In this document: piece by piece, positions 1 to 7,340 of the stretch
Layout: each line of letters opens with the position of its first letter
How positions within the stretch are numbered: the stretch's first letter is position 1
Origin: Lachnospiraceae bacterium
GTDB taxonomy: Bacteria > Bacillota_A > Clostridia > Lachnospirales > Lachnospiraceae
Length of the DNA stretch: 33,522 bases
Assembly (NCBI GenBank): GCA_028694115.1
Contig: JAQUUB010000003.1
Location: 101,894-135,415, forward strand
Direction: 5' to 3'
Position numbers and translations under genes: made by a program
The notes under the pieces: model-generated
Told to the model about the DNA's origin: nothing
Databases searched by the model: none
What the model saw: only the letters and a program-made list of their open reading frames with translations

Positions 1-38
1 ATCTAAGGATATATATGCAAAAAGGGCTTTGTACTATA

Positions 39-1082
39 CTAGAAATTTATGGCCTGTAAATATCTTTCATCAAATTCTGATAAATTAGCTAAATTAATAG
101 CAGAACATTTTTGCTTTATTCTATTCAAATCTTCTATTTCTTTACGCATACAATATTTCTTTGCACCAGCTAAACTAGTGTTTCCTACCATCTTAACTTT
201 ACCTCTGAACTGTTTTGGTAATAGACCAATCGTAAATGCCATCTCTGTATCTAAATAATAGCCAAATGCACCTGCCAAATATACTTTTTCCACATCTTCT
301 GCTGTGATTCCATATAGCTCTAGAAGACTTTCAACACCTGTATAGATTGCCGCCTTTGCCATTTGAATATCACGAATATATCTTTGCGTTAAATATCCGT
401 TTTTAACAGGATATCCCATTTCAAAATACTCATCTCCTAACAGGCCCGTTTGGTCAATAATTCCTTTTTGAATAAGCTCTCCAATCAGTGCTATCACATC
501 TGTTCCTTGCAATTGTACAGAGATATCCCCTTCAAACGCAGGGCCTGCTGCCGTGGCTGTGCACAAAATATTTGTTCTGTCTCCAAGGGCCATTTCTCCA
601 TTGGTACCTAAGTCAATAAAGAGATTTGGTTTTTCCCATTCATTTGCATTCAATGCATATAAACCACTTAGAATATCCGCACCCACAAATGCTGAAATGC
701 CTGGTAGCAAGATGGTTTCTCTTTCTGCAAGAATAATTTCCTCTTTTTCCAGTGTAACCGGTCGAAATGGATGTTTTGACATCGTTTCTAGAGAGTATCC
801 CTGCAATAGATGGAGCATCGTTGTATTCCCCGCTATCACAATTTTCTCAGCTTTCTCTCCAGAATCTAATTCATATACTGCCTGGTTAATTGCGTTTAAA
901 ATAATTATTTTTAATTCCTTGTCATGACCTTCTCTCGAAGCTTCCATCCTCGATATGACATCTTTTCCATATTCTCTTTGCGGATTAACAAAGCTAATTT
1001 GATTTACAATCCTGCCTTCTTCATCTATTCGCTCCATTACGACATTCGTTGTACCTAAATCTATGGCTATTCCATTCCTCAT
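39..1082 (-). CDS. ASKHA-domain (RACo/RamA-type, DUF4445) protein without Fe-S domain
   Basis: This 347-residue protein resembles the ATPase part of reductive activators of corrinoid proteins (RACo/RamA family), which use ATP to drive one electron onto an inactive Co(II) cobalamin. The sugar-kinase-like ATPase core is visible: IDLGTTNV at residues 7-14, a second phosphate loop FIDLGTNGEM near 155-165, and an AGAFG segment near 270. Family members usually carry an N-terminal [2Fe-2S] ferredoxin-like domain or a C-terminal [4Fe-4S] part and are around 600 residues. Neither is present here, so the electron donor would have to be another protein. The ATG overlaps the DUF4250 stop as ATGA, so the two are probably translationally coupled and read with clpB. 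The family is clear, but the substrate is unknown; a target other than a corrinoid protein cannot be excluded. Confidence 0.8.
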   Translation of the reverse strand: MRNGIAIDLGTTNVVMERIDEEGRIVNQISFVNPQREYGKDVISRMEASREGHDKELKIIILNAINQAVYELDSGEKAEKIVIAGNTTMLHLLQGYSLETMSKHPFRPVTLEKEEIILAERETILLPGISAFVGADILSGLYALNANEWEKPNLFIDLGTNGEMALGDRTNILCTATAAGPAFEGDISVQLQGTDVIALIGELIQKGIIDQTGLLGDEYFEMGYPVKNGYLTQRYIRDIQMAKAAIYTGVESLLELYGITAEDVEKVYLAGAFGYYLDTEMAFTIGLLPKQFRGKVKMVGNTSLAGAKKYCMRKEIEDLNRIKQKCSAINLANLSEFDERYLQAINF

Positions 1083-1252
1083 ACAAATTGATTCCTTACC
1101 GTATCGTAATGATAATTAATACTTTGAAGTTTCCTTACAATTTCTTGTTCTTCTACATCGAGATCTTCACAGAGAGCTTCCAAATCTGAATAATAGTCTC
1201 TTAATTTCAAGTTAACATAACTCAACAACATAACTGGATCTTTTGGTATCAT
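1079..1252 (-). CDS. DUF4250 small protein
   Basis: This 57-residue ORF begins MIPKDPVMLLSYVNLKLRDY and ends NQFV. It matches the compact DUF4250 family common in clostridia, whose hallmarks are the MxPKDPxxLLSxxNxKLRDxY start and an acidic LCEDLDV segment (here residues 27-33). No function is established for the family. The ATG follows an AGAGG ribosome site at good spacing. The gene lies 27 bases after the clpB stop, and its TGA overlaps the ATG of the ASKHA protein by four bases, so it is the middle member of a clpB-DUF4250-ASKHA transcription unit. It has no membrane segment or metal motif and reads like a small helical protein. Confidence 0.85.
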   Translation of the reverse strand: MIPKDPVMLLSYVNLKLRDYYSDLEALCEDLDVEEQEIVRKLQSINYHYDTVRNQFV

Positions 1253-1279
1253 ACGAAACCTCTTTCTATTTCTAGCGTC

Positions 1280-3868
1280 CTATTTTACTCTTGCAATTAA
1301 TTCTTCGCTTTCATCTGTATCAATCAAAATTGTATCACCTTCAGATACCAAATCTTTTAGAATTAATTTGGCCGAAAGAGTTTCTACATTCTTTTGCATA
1401 TAGCGTTTTAATGGTCTTGCTCCATACACCGGATCATAACCTCTTTCCACTATAATTTTTTTTGCACGATCCGTCAACTCGATTTTCAAATCCCTATCAG
1501 CCAGCCGTTTATTCAAATCTATGATTAATAACTCAATGATTCCTTCAATATTTTCTTTTGTTAATGGCTTAAATAGTATTGTTTCATCCAATCGATTTAG
1601 AAATTCTGGTCTGAAATGTGCTCTAAGTTCATTCATTACCAAGCTTTCTGCTTCTTGATTAATTTCGCCTGCATCATTAATTCCCTCTAAAAGATAATTT
1701 GCACCAATATTAGACGTCATAATAAGAATCGTATTTTTAAAATCAACGGTTCTACCCTGTGAATCCGTTATTCTACCATCATCTAATACCTGTAGTAGTA
1801 CATTAAATACATCTGGATGAGCTTTTTCAATTTCATCAAATAGTATTACCGAATATGGTTTTCTGCGAACTGCTTCTGTTAATTGACCACCTTCTTCATA
1901 TCCCACATATCCCGGAGGGGCTCCGATGAGTCTGGATACCGAGTATTTTTCCATATACTCACTCATATCAATACGAACCATATTTTGCTCATCATCAAAT
2001 AGACTCAGTGCAAGAGCTTTTGCAAGTTCTGTTTTACCTACTCCCGTTGGCCCAAGGAATAGAAAAGAACCAATTGGCTTTGTAGGATCTTTAATGCCTG
2101 CTTTGGAACGGATAATTGCCTCTGTTACTTTCGTTACTCCTTCTTCTTGTCCAATGACCTTTCTATGAAGTTCTTCATCTAAATGAAGGGTCTTATTACG
2201 TTCACTTTCTGTCAGCTTAGCAACAGGAATTCCAGTCCATCTTGAAATAATCCTAGCAATTTCATCATCTGTTACACTTTCATGCACAAGTGAAAAATGC
2301 TGCTGTTTGATAATTTCTTCCTCAATCTCTAACTGCTTCTTAAGAGCTGGGACTTTACCATATGCAAGTTCTGCTGCTTCTTCGAGATTCCCTTCTCTTT
2401 TCGCTATCTGAATTCGATTATTGATTTCTTCAATCTCTTCTCTTAATTTCGATAGTTTTTCTACTGACTTTTTCTCATTATCCCACTGTGCTTTTTGTCC
2501 TTTGAATTCCTCTTTCAGCTCTGCTAAATCCTTTTGTAATGCTTGCAAACGTTCCATACTTAATTTGTCCTGTTCTTTTTTCAGGGCTGCCTCTTCAATC
2601 TCCATTTGCATGATTTTTCTCTGCATTTCATCAAGTTCTGTGGGCATGGAATCTAATTCTGTTTTTATTAATGCACATGCCTCATCAACTAGATCAATTG
2701 CTTTATCTGGCAGAAAACGATCAGATATATAACGATGAGATAATAATGCTGCTGAAACTAACGCTGCATCTGTAATCTTTACTCCGTGAAATACTTCATA
2801 TCGTTCCTTCAGACCTCGTAAAATAGAAATGGTATCTTCTACGGTTGGTTCATCTACCATAACTGGCTGAAAACGTCTTTCCAGAGCCGCATCCTTTTCA
2901 ATATATTTTCTATATTCATCAAGCGTGGTTGCTCCAATACAATGTAACTCTCCTCTGGCTAACATTGGTTTTAACATATTTCCAGCATCCATAGCTCCAT
3001 CTGTTTTTCCCGCACCTACGATTGTGTGTAATTCATCAATAAAAAGAATTATTTGACCATTACTATTCTTCACATCCTCTAATACTGCTTTTAAACGTTC
3101 TTCAAATTCTCCTCTGTACTTTGCACCTGCCACTAAAGCACCCATATCAAGTGCAAATATTTTTTTATCTTTTAGTCCCTCTGGCACATCACCACGCACG
3201 ATTCTCTGTGCAAGGCCTTCTACCGCAGCTGTTTTTCCTACTCCTGGCTCTCCAATTAAAACGGGATTGTTTTTTGTTTTTCTTGATAAAATACGAATTA
3301 CATTACGGATTTCCGCATCACGCCCAATTACGGGATCCAGTTTCTGATTTCTTGCTCTTTCTACCAGCTCTTGTCCATATTTTCCCAACGTATCATAGGT
3401 TGCCTCAGGATTATCTGTCGTAACTCTTTGATTCCCTCTAACAGTTGATAGTACCTGTAAAAAACGTTCCTTTGTAATCCCATATTCTTTAAATATTGAT
3501 TTTAAAGCTTGATTTGGCTGTTTCAAGAGTGCAAGAAAAAGATGCTCCACTGAGACATACTCATCTCCCATTGCCTTTGCCTCATCTTCAGCCGAGATCA
3601 GTGCTTTATTAAGGTTTGCCCCTACATATACCTGACCTCCCTGGACCTTTACTCTTTTCTGAAGATACTCTTCCACACGATTAAAAAAATGTTCTTTATT
3701 AATTTCCATTTTTTCAATTAATTTTAATATTAGGCTATCTTCACTTCTTAAAAGACTGTAGAGTAAATGTTCTTGTTCAATCTCTTGATTCCCATATTCA
3801 TATGCAAGTTTTTCACAGTCATTCACCGCCTGAATAGACTTCTGTGTAAATTTACTTATATTCATCAT
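1280..3868 (-). CDS. clpB: ClpB disaggregase (AAA+ chaperone)
   Basis: ClpB is a hexameric cytoplasmic ATPase that pulls polypeptides out of aggregates together with DnaK. The 862 residues match the usual family length. In order they show an N-terminal Clp repeat domain (about 1-150), a first AAA+ module with Walker A GEPGVGKT (about 206-213) and Walker B FIDELHT, a long charged coiled-coil middle domain (about 410-530), and a second AAA+ module with [19 protein letters not shown] and a GARPLKR sensor-2. The middle domain and the absence of an IGF loop favour ClpB over ClpC/ClpA. Two adjacent ATGs follow AGGAGG; the second (position 3865) has slightly better spacing. A sigma-A promoter is visible upstream, but no CIRCE or CtsR box was seen, so the heat-shock control route is unclear. 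Confidence 0.96.
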   Translation of the reverse strand: MMNISKFTQKSIQAVNDCEKLAYEYGNQEIEQEHLLYSLLRSEDSLILKLIEKMEINKEHFFNRVEEYLQKRVKVQGGQVYVGANLNKALISAEDEAKAMGDEYVSVEHLFLALLKQPNQALKSIFKEYGITKERFLQVLSTVRGNQRVTTDNPEATYDTLGKYGQELVERARNQKLDPVIGRDAEIRNVIRILSRKTKNNPVLIGEPGVGKTAAVEGLAQRIVRGDVPEGLKDKKIFALDMGALVAGAKYRGEFEERLKAVLEDVKNSNGQIILFIDELHTIVGAGKTDGAMDAGNMLKPMLARGELHCIGATTLDEYRKYIEKDAALERRFQPVMVDEPTVEDTISILRGLKERYEVFHGVKITDAALVSAALLSHRYISDRFLPDKAIDLVDEACALIKTELDSMPTELDEMQRKIMQMEIEEAALKKEQDKLSMERLQALQKDLAELKEEFKGQKAQWDNEKKSVEKLSKLREEIEEINNRIQIAKREGNLEEAAELAYGKVPALKKQLEIEEEIIKQQHFSLVHESVTDDEIARIISRWTGIPVAKLTESERNKTLHLDEELHRKVIGQEEGVTKVTEAIIRSKAGIKDPTKPIGSFLFLGPTGVGKTELAKALALSLFDDEQNMVRIDMSEYMEKYSVSRLIGAPPGYVGYEEGGQLTEAVRRKPYSVILFDEIEKAHPDVFNVLLQVLDDGRITDSQGRTVDFKNTILIMTSNIGANYLLEGINDAGEINQEAESLVMNELRAHFRPEFLNRLDETILFKPLTKENIEGIIELLIIDLNKRLADRDLKIELTDRAKKIIVERGYDPVYGARPLKRYMQKNVETLSAKLILKDLVSEGDTILIDTDESEELIARVK

Positions 3869-3903
3869 AACACCTCCTGCTAATAATCACTTGTTCTATA
3901 ATA

Positions 3904-3931
3904 AATATAACACCATATTTTTATTTGTCAA
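3904..3931 (-). promoter_or_regulatory. Predicted sigma-A promoter of clpB
   Basis: On the minus strand TTGACA (3926-3931) is followed after 16 bases by TATATT (3904-3909), about 36 bases ahead of the clpB ATG. The -35 is a perfect consensus match and the -10 matches five of six positions. No inverted repeat of the CIRCE type is present in the 93-base gap. Confidence 0.6.
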
Positions 3932-3961
3932 TTTACTTTATATTTATTTAATATTTTGCTA

Positions 3962-4531
3962 TTAAAACGTATGATTCTCTTTACACTTCAGATTGTTGCA
4001 GTTATTACATATATTACAGCATTTGTCATTTTCTCTTTCCGTCAGCTTTGCTTTAAAAACAACCGTATTTCTGGGTTTCATTCCAAAACATTGATTATAG
4101 ATAATCTCACTTATATTTAGTGACTCTAATATATCTCCTACTGTCTCAAGTTCTATCCCCTGATCTCCAGCAAAAATGAAACTCTCAATATAGTATCCTG
4201 TAATGATATTGATATGTTCCCCAAATAAGCGATAGGATTCTCTAAGAATGTCAGATGCTAAGCAATCAACCATATGAGCTTTTAAATATTCTTCCTCTTT
4301 CTGATATTGCTGCTGCATACAATCTATTTCATTTCCCAATGTAATAGCACCTAGTAAACAATCTTTCTTAGATAAATCATGCTGAAAGAACCCCCAACAT
4401 TTCGTCAGTGGTTCCATTCGGTTATAGATGAATTGATATTCATTTATCGTACAGACGCCATCAAAATGATGATGATAATAGGACTTCTCAATACCCTCTT
4501 GATTCAGTTTTGGCGAAATCTCTATCTTCAT
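3962..4531 (-). CDS. Cys-rich protein resembling the MetH/corrinoid activation domain
   Basis: This 189-residue protein resembles the vitamin B12-dependent methionine synthase activation domain, which binds S-adenosylmethionine and helps reductive methylation of cobalamin. Shared-looking elements are ITLGNEID (63-70), MVDCLASDIL (87-96), the MKPRNTVVFKAKLTE stretch (151-165) and a terminal Cys cluster (C171, C172, C175, C178, C183) like the CxxC...C tails of clostridial stand-alone homologues. The N-terminal half is divergent, with HHH at 20-22. The ATG at 4531 is chosen because AGAGG sits just upstream. The gene starts 14 bases after the P-type ATPase stop, so it is the last gene of the metal-resistance operon. 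The position suggests either a metal-related job or chance co-transcription; direct metal binding by the tail is possible. Confidence 0.5.
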   Translation of the reverse strand: MKIEISPKLNQEGIEKSYYHHHFDGVCTINEYQFIYNRMEPLTKCWGFFQHDLSKKDCLLGAITLGNEIDCMQQQYQKEEEYLKAHMVDCLASDILRESYRLFGEHINIITGYYIESFIFAGDQGIELETVGDILESLNISEIIYNQCFGMKPRNTVVFKAKLTERENDKCCNICNNCNNLKCKENHTF

Positions 4532-4545
4532 AAAACTTTTCCTCT

Positions 4546-6411
4546 CTACTTTGGTACCTTCAATGCACGAATTGCATTTAAAATTGCAAGAATTGCAACA
4601 CCCACATCTGCAAATATTGCAAGCCACATAGACGCGATTCCTAATGCTGCCATAAGCAATACAAGAATTTTAACCCCTATCGCAAATACAATATTTTGTT
4701 TCACAATTCGAAGTGTCTTTCTAGATATTTTAATTGCAGTCGCGATTTTTAATGGTTCATCTGTCATGATTACAATATCTGCTGCTTCTATAGCAGCATC
4801 CGAGCCAAGCCCTCCCATGGCAATCCCCACATCTGCCCTTGCTAATACCGGTGCATCGTTAATTCCATCTCCTACAAAGGCGAGAATCTTCGAATCACTT
4901 TTTTCTGATAGTAATTTTTCTACCTGTTCTACTTTATCAGCGGGGAGTAATTCTGTATGGGTTTCCGAAATACCCAGATTCTTTGCAACCGCTTCTCCAA
5001 CCTCCTTGCGATCTCCGGTTAACATAACGATTCTTTTTATTCCTGCACCGATAAGTGCTTGAATTGCATCTTTCGAATCTTCCTTCACCTGATCTGAAAT
5101 CAGAATATGTCCAGCATACTTATGATTAATGGCTACATAAATAATGGTTCCAATTTCTTTTGTTGCTTTAAATAGGATTCCAAATTTATTCATTAGTTTT
5201 TCATTACCAACATAGACTTGGTTTCCATCAACCATTGCTGATAATCCAAAACCAGGAATATCATTCACCTCTGATACCCGATTTTTATCAATTTCTTTTC
5301 CATACGCTTTGCAAAGGGAGAGAGAAATTGGATGATTTGAAAAGCATTCAGCAAGTGCTGTTATTTCTAATAATTTTTCTTCATCCATCCCTTCACTTGG
5401 AGCAATGTCAGCTACTTCAAATACACCCTTTGTTAATGTTCCTGTTTTATCAAATACCATAACTTCTACATTTGCCAAGGCTTCCAGATAATTGCTTCCC
5501 TTTATCAAAACCCCAGCCTTACTTGCTCCGCCAATCCCACCAAAAAAGCTAAGCGGAATAGAGATTACAAGTGCACATGGACAGGAAATAACTAAAAATG
5601 TTAATGCTCTATAAATCCAATCATTCCAATTACCCCCTAAAATAATTGGTGGGATAATTGCTAATAATAATGCTGCTACCACAACAATTGGCGTATAATA
5701 TCTTGCAAATTTTGTTATGAAATTTTCTGCTTCTGCTTTTTTACTACTTGCATTTTCAACTAGATCTAAAATCTTAGAAACGGTGGATTCTCCAAATGTT
5801 TTTGTAACTTCTACCTCTATTACACCGGAAAGGTTTATACAACCACTAATTATTTCATCTCCTACTAATTGTTCCCTAGGTACTGATTCACCCGTTAATG
5901 CCATCGTATCTAGTGTTGTATTGCCTGAGATAATCCTTCCGTCTAGTGCAACACGTTCTCCTGGTTTTATTACGATTATCTCTCCAATCTGAACTTCTTC
6001 TGGATCAACCGTTTCAATTTTCTGATTTCTCTTTACATTTGCAAAATCAGGACGTATATTCATAAGTTCCGTAATTGATTTTCTGGATTTTTGTACTGCA
6101 TAGGATTGAAAGAGTTCACCCACTTGGTAAAACAACATAACTGCTACTGCTTCTTCATAATCACTTACTAAAAACGCACCAATCGTAGCAAGTGCCATTA
6201 AAAATTGTTCATCAAAAATCCGACCACGACCAATATTAGAAACTGCTTCCTTTACGACATCTCCACCTACTATAAAATAAGAAATCAAATACAATAGTAA
6301 AGTAATATTTTGATTGAGTACAGCCCCTAATTTCTCTATTACCAGAGTAGCAATCAATAAAGCAGCACCCAACAATATTCGGTACATTCTCTTCTTTAAT
6401 TTTTTTGACAT
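4546..6411 (-). CDS. cadA: P1B-type Zn/Cd/Pb-exporting ATPase lacking an HMA domain
   Basis: This membrane pump exports divalent soft metals using ATP. The 621 residues contain TGES (173-176) in the actuator domain, the SCPC metal-binding motif in the sixth helix (276-279), the phosphorylated DKTGT (321-325), the family NHP motif (359-361) and a hinge GDGINDAP. The last helix has FADVGVAIL, whose Asp is typical of the P1B-2 (Zn/Cd/Pb) group rather than copper pumps. The usual N-terminal heavy-metal-associated domain is missing: the protein starts directly at the first membrane helix. A stand-alone HMA protein is encoded immediately upstream, its stop overlapping the ribosome site (AGGAGAG) of this gene. 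Substrate among Zn, Cd and Pb cannot be resolved from sequence. Confidence 0.92.
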   Translation of the reverse strand: MSKKLKKRMYRILLGAALLIATLVIEKLGAVLNQNITLLLYLISYFIVGGDVVKEAVSNIGRGRIFDEQFLMALATIGAFLVSDYEEAVAVMLFYQVGELFQSYAVQKSRKSITELMNIRPDFANVKRNQKIETVDPEEVQIGEIIVIKPGERVALDGRIISGNTTLDTMALTGESVPREQLVGDEIISGCINLSGVIEVEVTKTFGESTVSKILDLVENASSKKAEAENFITKFARYYTPIVVVAALLLAIIPPIILGGNWNDWIYRALTFLVISCPCALVISIPLSFFGGIGGASKAGVLIKGSNYLEALANVEVMVFDKTGTLTKGVFEVADIAPSEGMDEEKLLEITALAECFSNHPISLSLCKAYGKEIDKNRVSEVNDIPGFGLSAMVDGNQVYVGNEKLMNKFGILFKATKEIGTIIYVAINHKYAGHILISDQVKEDSKDAIQALIGAGIKRIVMLTGDRKEVGEAVAKNLGISETHTELLPADKVEQVEKLLSEKSDSKILAFVGDGINDAPVLARADVGIAMGGLGSDAAIEAADIVIMTDEPLKIATAIKISRKTLRIVKQNIVFAIGVKILVLLMAALGIASMWLAIFADVGVAILAILNAIRALKVPK

Positions 6412-6420
6412 GGCTCTCTC

Positions 6421-6642
6421 CTACTTAGCAATCACTGTGACATCTGGTTCGTATTTTTTTACAATTTTTTTGACTTCTTTTTCAATTTCATTTTCTATCT
6501 CATCCGCTATTTCTAAAACCATTTTTTGAGCCATAAGTGATACACTGCATTTATTCACTCCACTTAATTTACCGACTTCATTTTCAATCTTTGAAGCGCA
6601 GTTTGCACAGTCTAAATCCTCTAATATAAATATTTTTTTCAT
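6421..6642 (-). CDS. Stand-alone HMA-domain metallochaperone
   Basis: This 73-residue single-domain protein has the ferredoxin-like heavy-metal-associated fold, with metal-binding C12 and C15 in LDCANCA, a form typical of Zn/Cd/Pb HMA domains rather than the GMTC form of copper chaperones. The ATG at 6642 is preferred over an upstream in-frame ATG at 6660 because GGGAG lies just ahead of it and nothing precedes the other. Its TAG lies within the Shine-Dalgarno region of the P-type ATPase gene. The pump itself lacks an HMA domain, so this protein probably supplies that function in trans, delivering metal to the CPC site. A merely regulatory role is also possible. Confidence 0.88.
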   Translation of the reverse strand: MKKIFILEDLDCANCASKIENEVGKLSGVNKCSVSLMAQKMVLEIADEIENEIEKEVKKIVKKYEPDVTVIAK

Positions 6643-6657
6643 TTTTACTCCCATCCG

Positions 6658-6673
6658 CATGCTTTAGCATGCA
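6658..6673. repeat. Short palindrome GCATGC-TTTA-GCATGC
   Basis: Two six-base arms flank TTTA, just upstream of the HMA gene ribosome site. It lies 14 bases from the dispersed 26-bp repeat, an arrangement repeated near 11650 with a different palindrome. Confidence 0.6.
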
Positions 6674-6687
6674 CTCAAATCATTGAG

Positions 6688-6713
6688 AAGAAGAAGGCGC
6701 TCGCGACTTCTTC
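6688..6713. repeat. Dispersed 26-bp hairpin-forming repeat, copy 1
   Basis: The core has GAAGAAG and CTTCTTC arms around a GC-rich centre (GCGCTCGCG). It matches 25 of 26 bases with the copy at 11677-11702. Both copies are intergenic, between two same-direction genes, and both are followed by a GTGTGA-like word. It is not followed by a clear U-run in the transcribed direction, so a plain terminator is unlikely. Confidence 0.75.
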
Positions 6714-6714
6714 C

Positions 6715-6774
6715 GTGTGAGATTTAGTAATTCTTAGGAGCAGTATTTTTGCTCCTTAGTATTACTTCTCACAC
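6715..6774. repeat. 60-base imperfect inverted repeat between arsR and HMA gene
   Basis: GTGTGAGA (6715-6722) pairs with TCTCACAC (6767-6774). The inner arms AGTAAT...AGGAGC and GCTCC...ATTACT continue the stem with two mismatches, closing on a short AT-rich loop. It fills the arsR-HMA gap together with the 26-bp repeat. No U-tract follows in the transcribed (minus) direction. It may be a processing or stability element, or part of a small non-autonomous repeat. Confidence 0.65.
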
Positions 6775-6782
6775 TTCACACT

Positions 6783-7148
6783 TTATTCATTAATATGTTC
6801 CAATCCTTGGCTTAAAATCGTTTTTATATGTCCATCTGACAAGGAATAAAACATTGTTTTCCCATCTCTTCTTGATTTAACTAATTCGCTTTGTTTTAAT
6901 ATCCGAAGCTGATGCGATATCGCAGATTGTGTAATGTTTAAAAGATTTGCGATATCGCATACACACATCTCCGAACAAAGCAACACATAAAGGATTTTAA
7001 TTCTTGTTGAATCTGCAAATATCTTAAAAAAATCTGCTAAATCATATAGATGCTCTTCTTCTGGCATTTGTGAATGAACCTTTTTCACTATCTCATCATG
7101 TACATGGATAAATTCGCATCCTAAATCACTATCATTATGATATTCCAT
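6783..7148 (-). CDS. ArsR/SmtB-family metal-sensing repressor
   Basis: This 121-residue winged-helix repressor releases DNA when it binds metal. It carries the alpha-5 zinc site in its full D-x-H-x10-H-x2-E form (D105, H107, H118, E121), as in SmtB and CzrA. It also keeps the recognition-helix MCVCD motif (C62, C64) and an N-terminal Cys (C11), parts of the alpha-3 site used by CadC for Cd/Pb. Having both suggests response to zinc and to softer metals, though occupancy cannot be judged from sequence. The ATG at 7148 is chosen because AAGGAG precedes it; an in-frame ATG at 7163 would place that site inside the gene. It heads the operon with the HMA protein and the P-type ATPase and should repress it through the operator at 7162-7187. 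Confidence 0.92.
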   Translation of the reverse strand: MEYHNDSDLGCEFIHVHDEIVKKVHSQMPEEEHLYDLADFFKIFADSTRIKILYVLLCSEMCVCDIANLLNITQSAISHQLRILKQSELVKSRRDGKTMFYSLSDGHIKTILSQGLEHINE

Positions 7149-7161
7149 AAGTTCTCCTTTC

Positions 7162-7187
7162 ATATGAATATCTGTTCATATGTTCAT
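7162..7187 (-). promoter_or_regulatory. SmtB/CzrA-type operator
   Basis: The inverted repeat ATATGAA-6-TTCATAT (7162-7181) continues into a further ATGTTCAT half-site. This resembles the 12-2-12 operators of SmtB/CzrA repressors (TGAAC...GTTCA). It lies between the predicted -10 element and the arsR ribosome site, where a bound repressor would block initiation. Confidence 0.75.
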
Positions 7188-7213
7188 TCTATCACTCTTT
7201 TCTGTTTTGTCAA
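7186..7213 (-). promoter_or_regulatory. Predicted sigma-A promoter of the metal-resistance operon
   Basis: TTGACA (7208-7213) is separated by 16 bases from TAGAAT (7186-7191) on the minus strand. The -10 abuts the metal operator. This is the only convincing promoter upstream of arsR. Confidence 0.75.
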
Positions 7214-7340
7214 GTAGGTTTTTTAAGTAATAATATTCCAATATTTTAAACACTAAATTTTAAATATTTACAATTTGTTCATAGAGTTTAAGATGTAATT
7301 TCACACTTTTAAGATATACTAATAAAAAGGTGGGGTTCAT

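Noticed and set aside
3869..3961. CIRCE or CtsR heat-shock operator ahead of clpB.
   Set aside because: No TTAGCACTC inverted repeat and no tandem GGTCAAA-type heptads are visible in the gap.
4532..4627. A Cys-rich N-terminal extension (eight Cys within about 22 residues) of the MetH-activation-like protein, read from a GTG inside the P-type ATPase gene.
   Set aside because: The Cys codons arise from repeated GCAAT words encoding Ala-Ile in the ATPase frame. There is no ribosome site at the GTG, while AGAGG precedes the ATG at 4531.
6715..6774. Reading the 60-base inverted repeat as the arsR terminator.
   Set aside because: In the direction of transcription the stem is followed by GGAAGAAG rather than a U-run, and the downstream genes have no evident promoter of their own.
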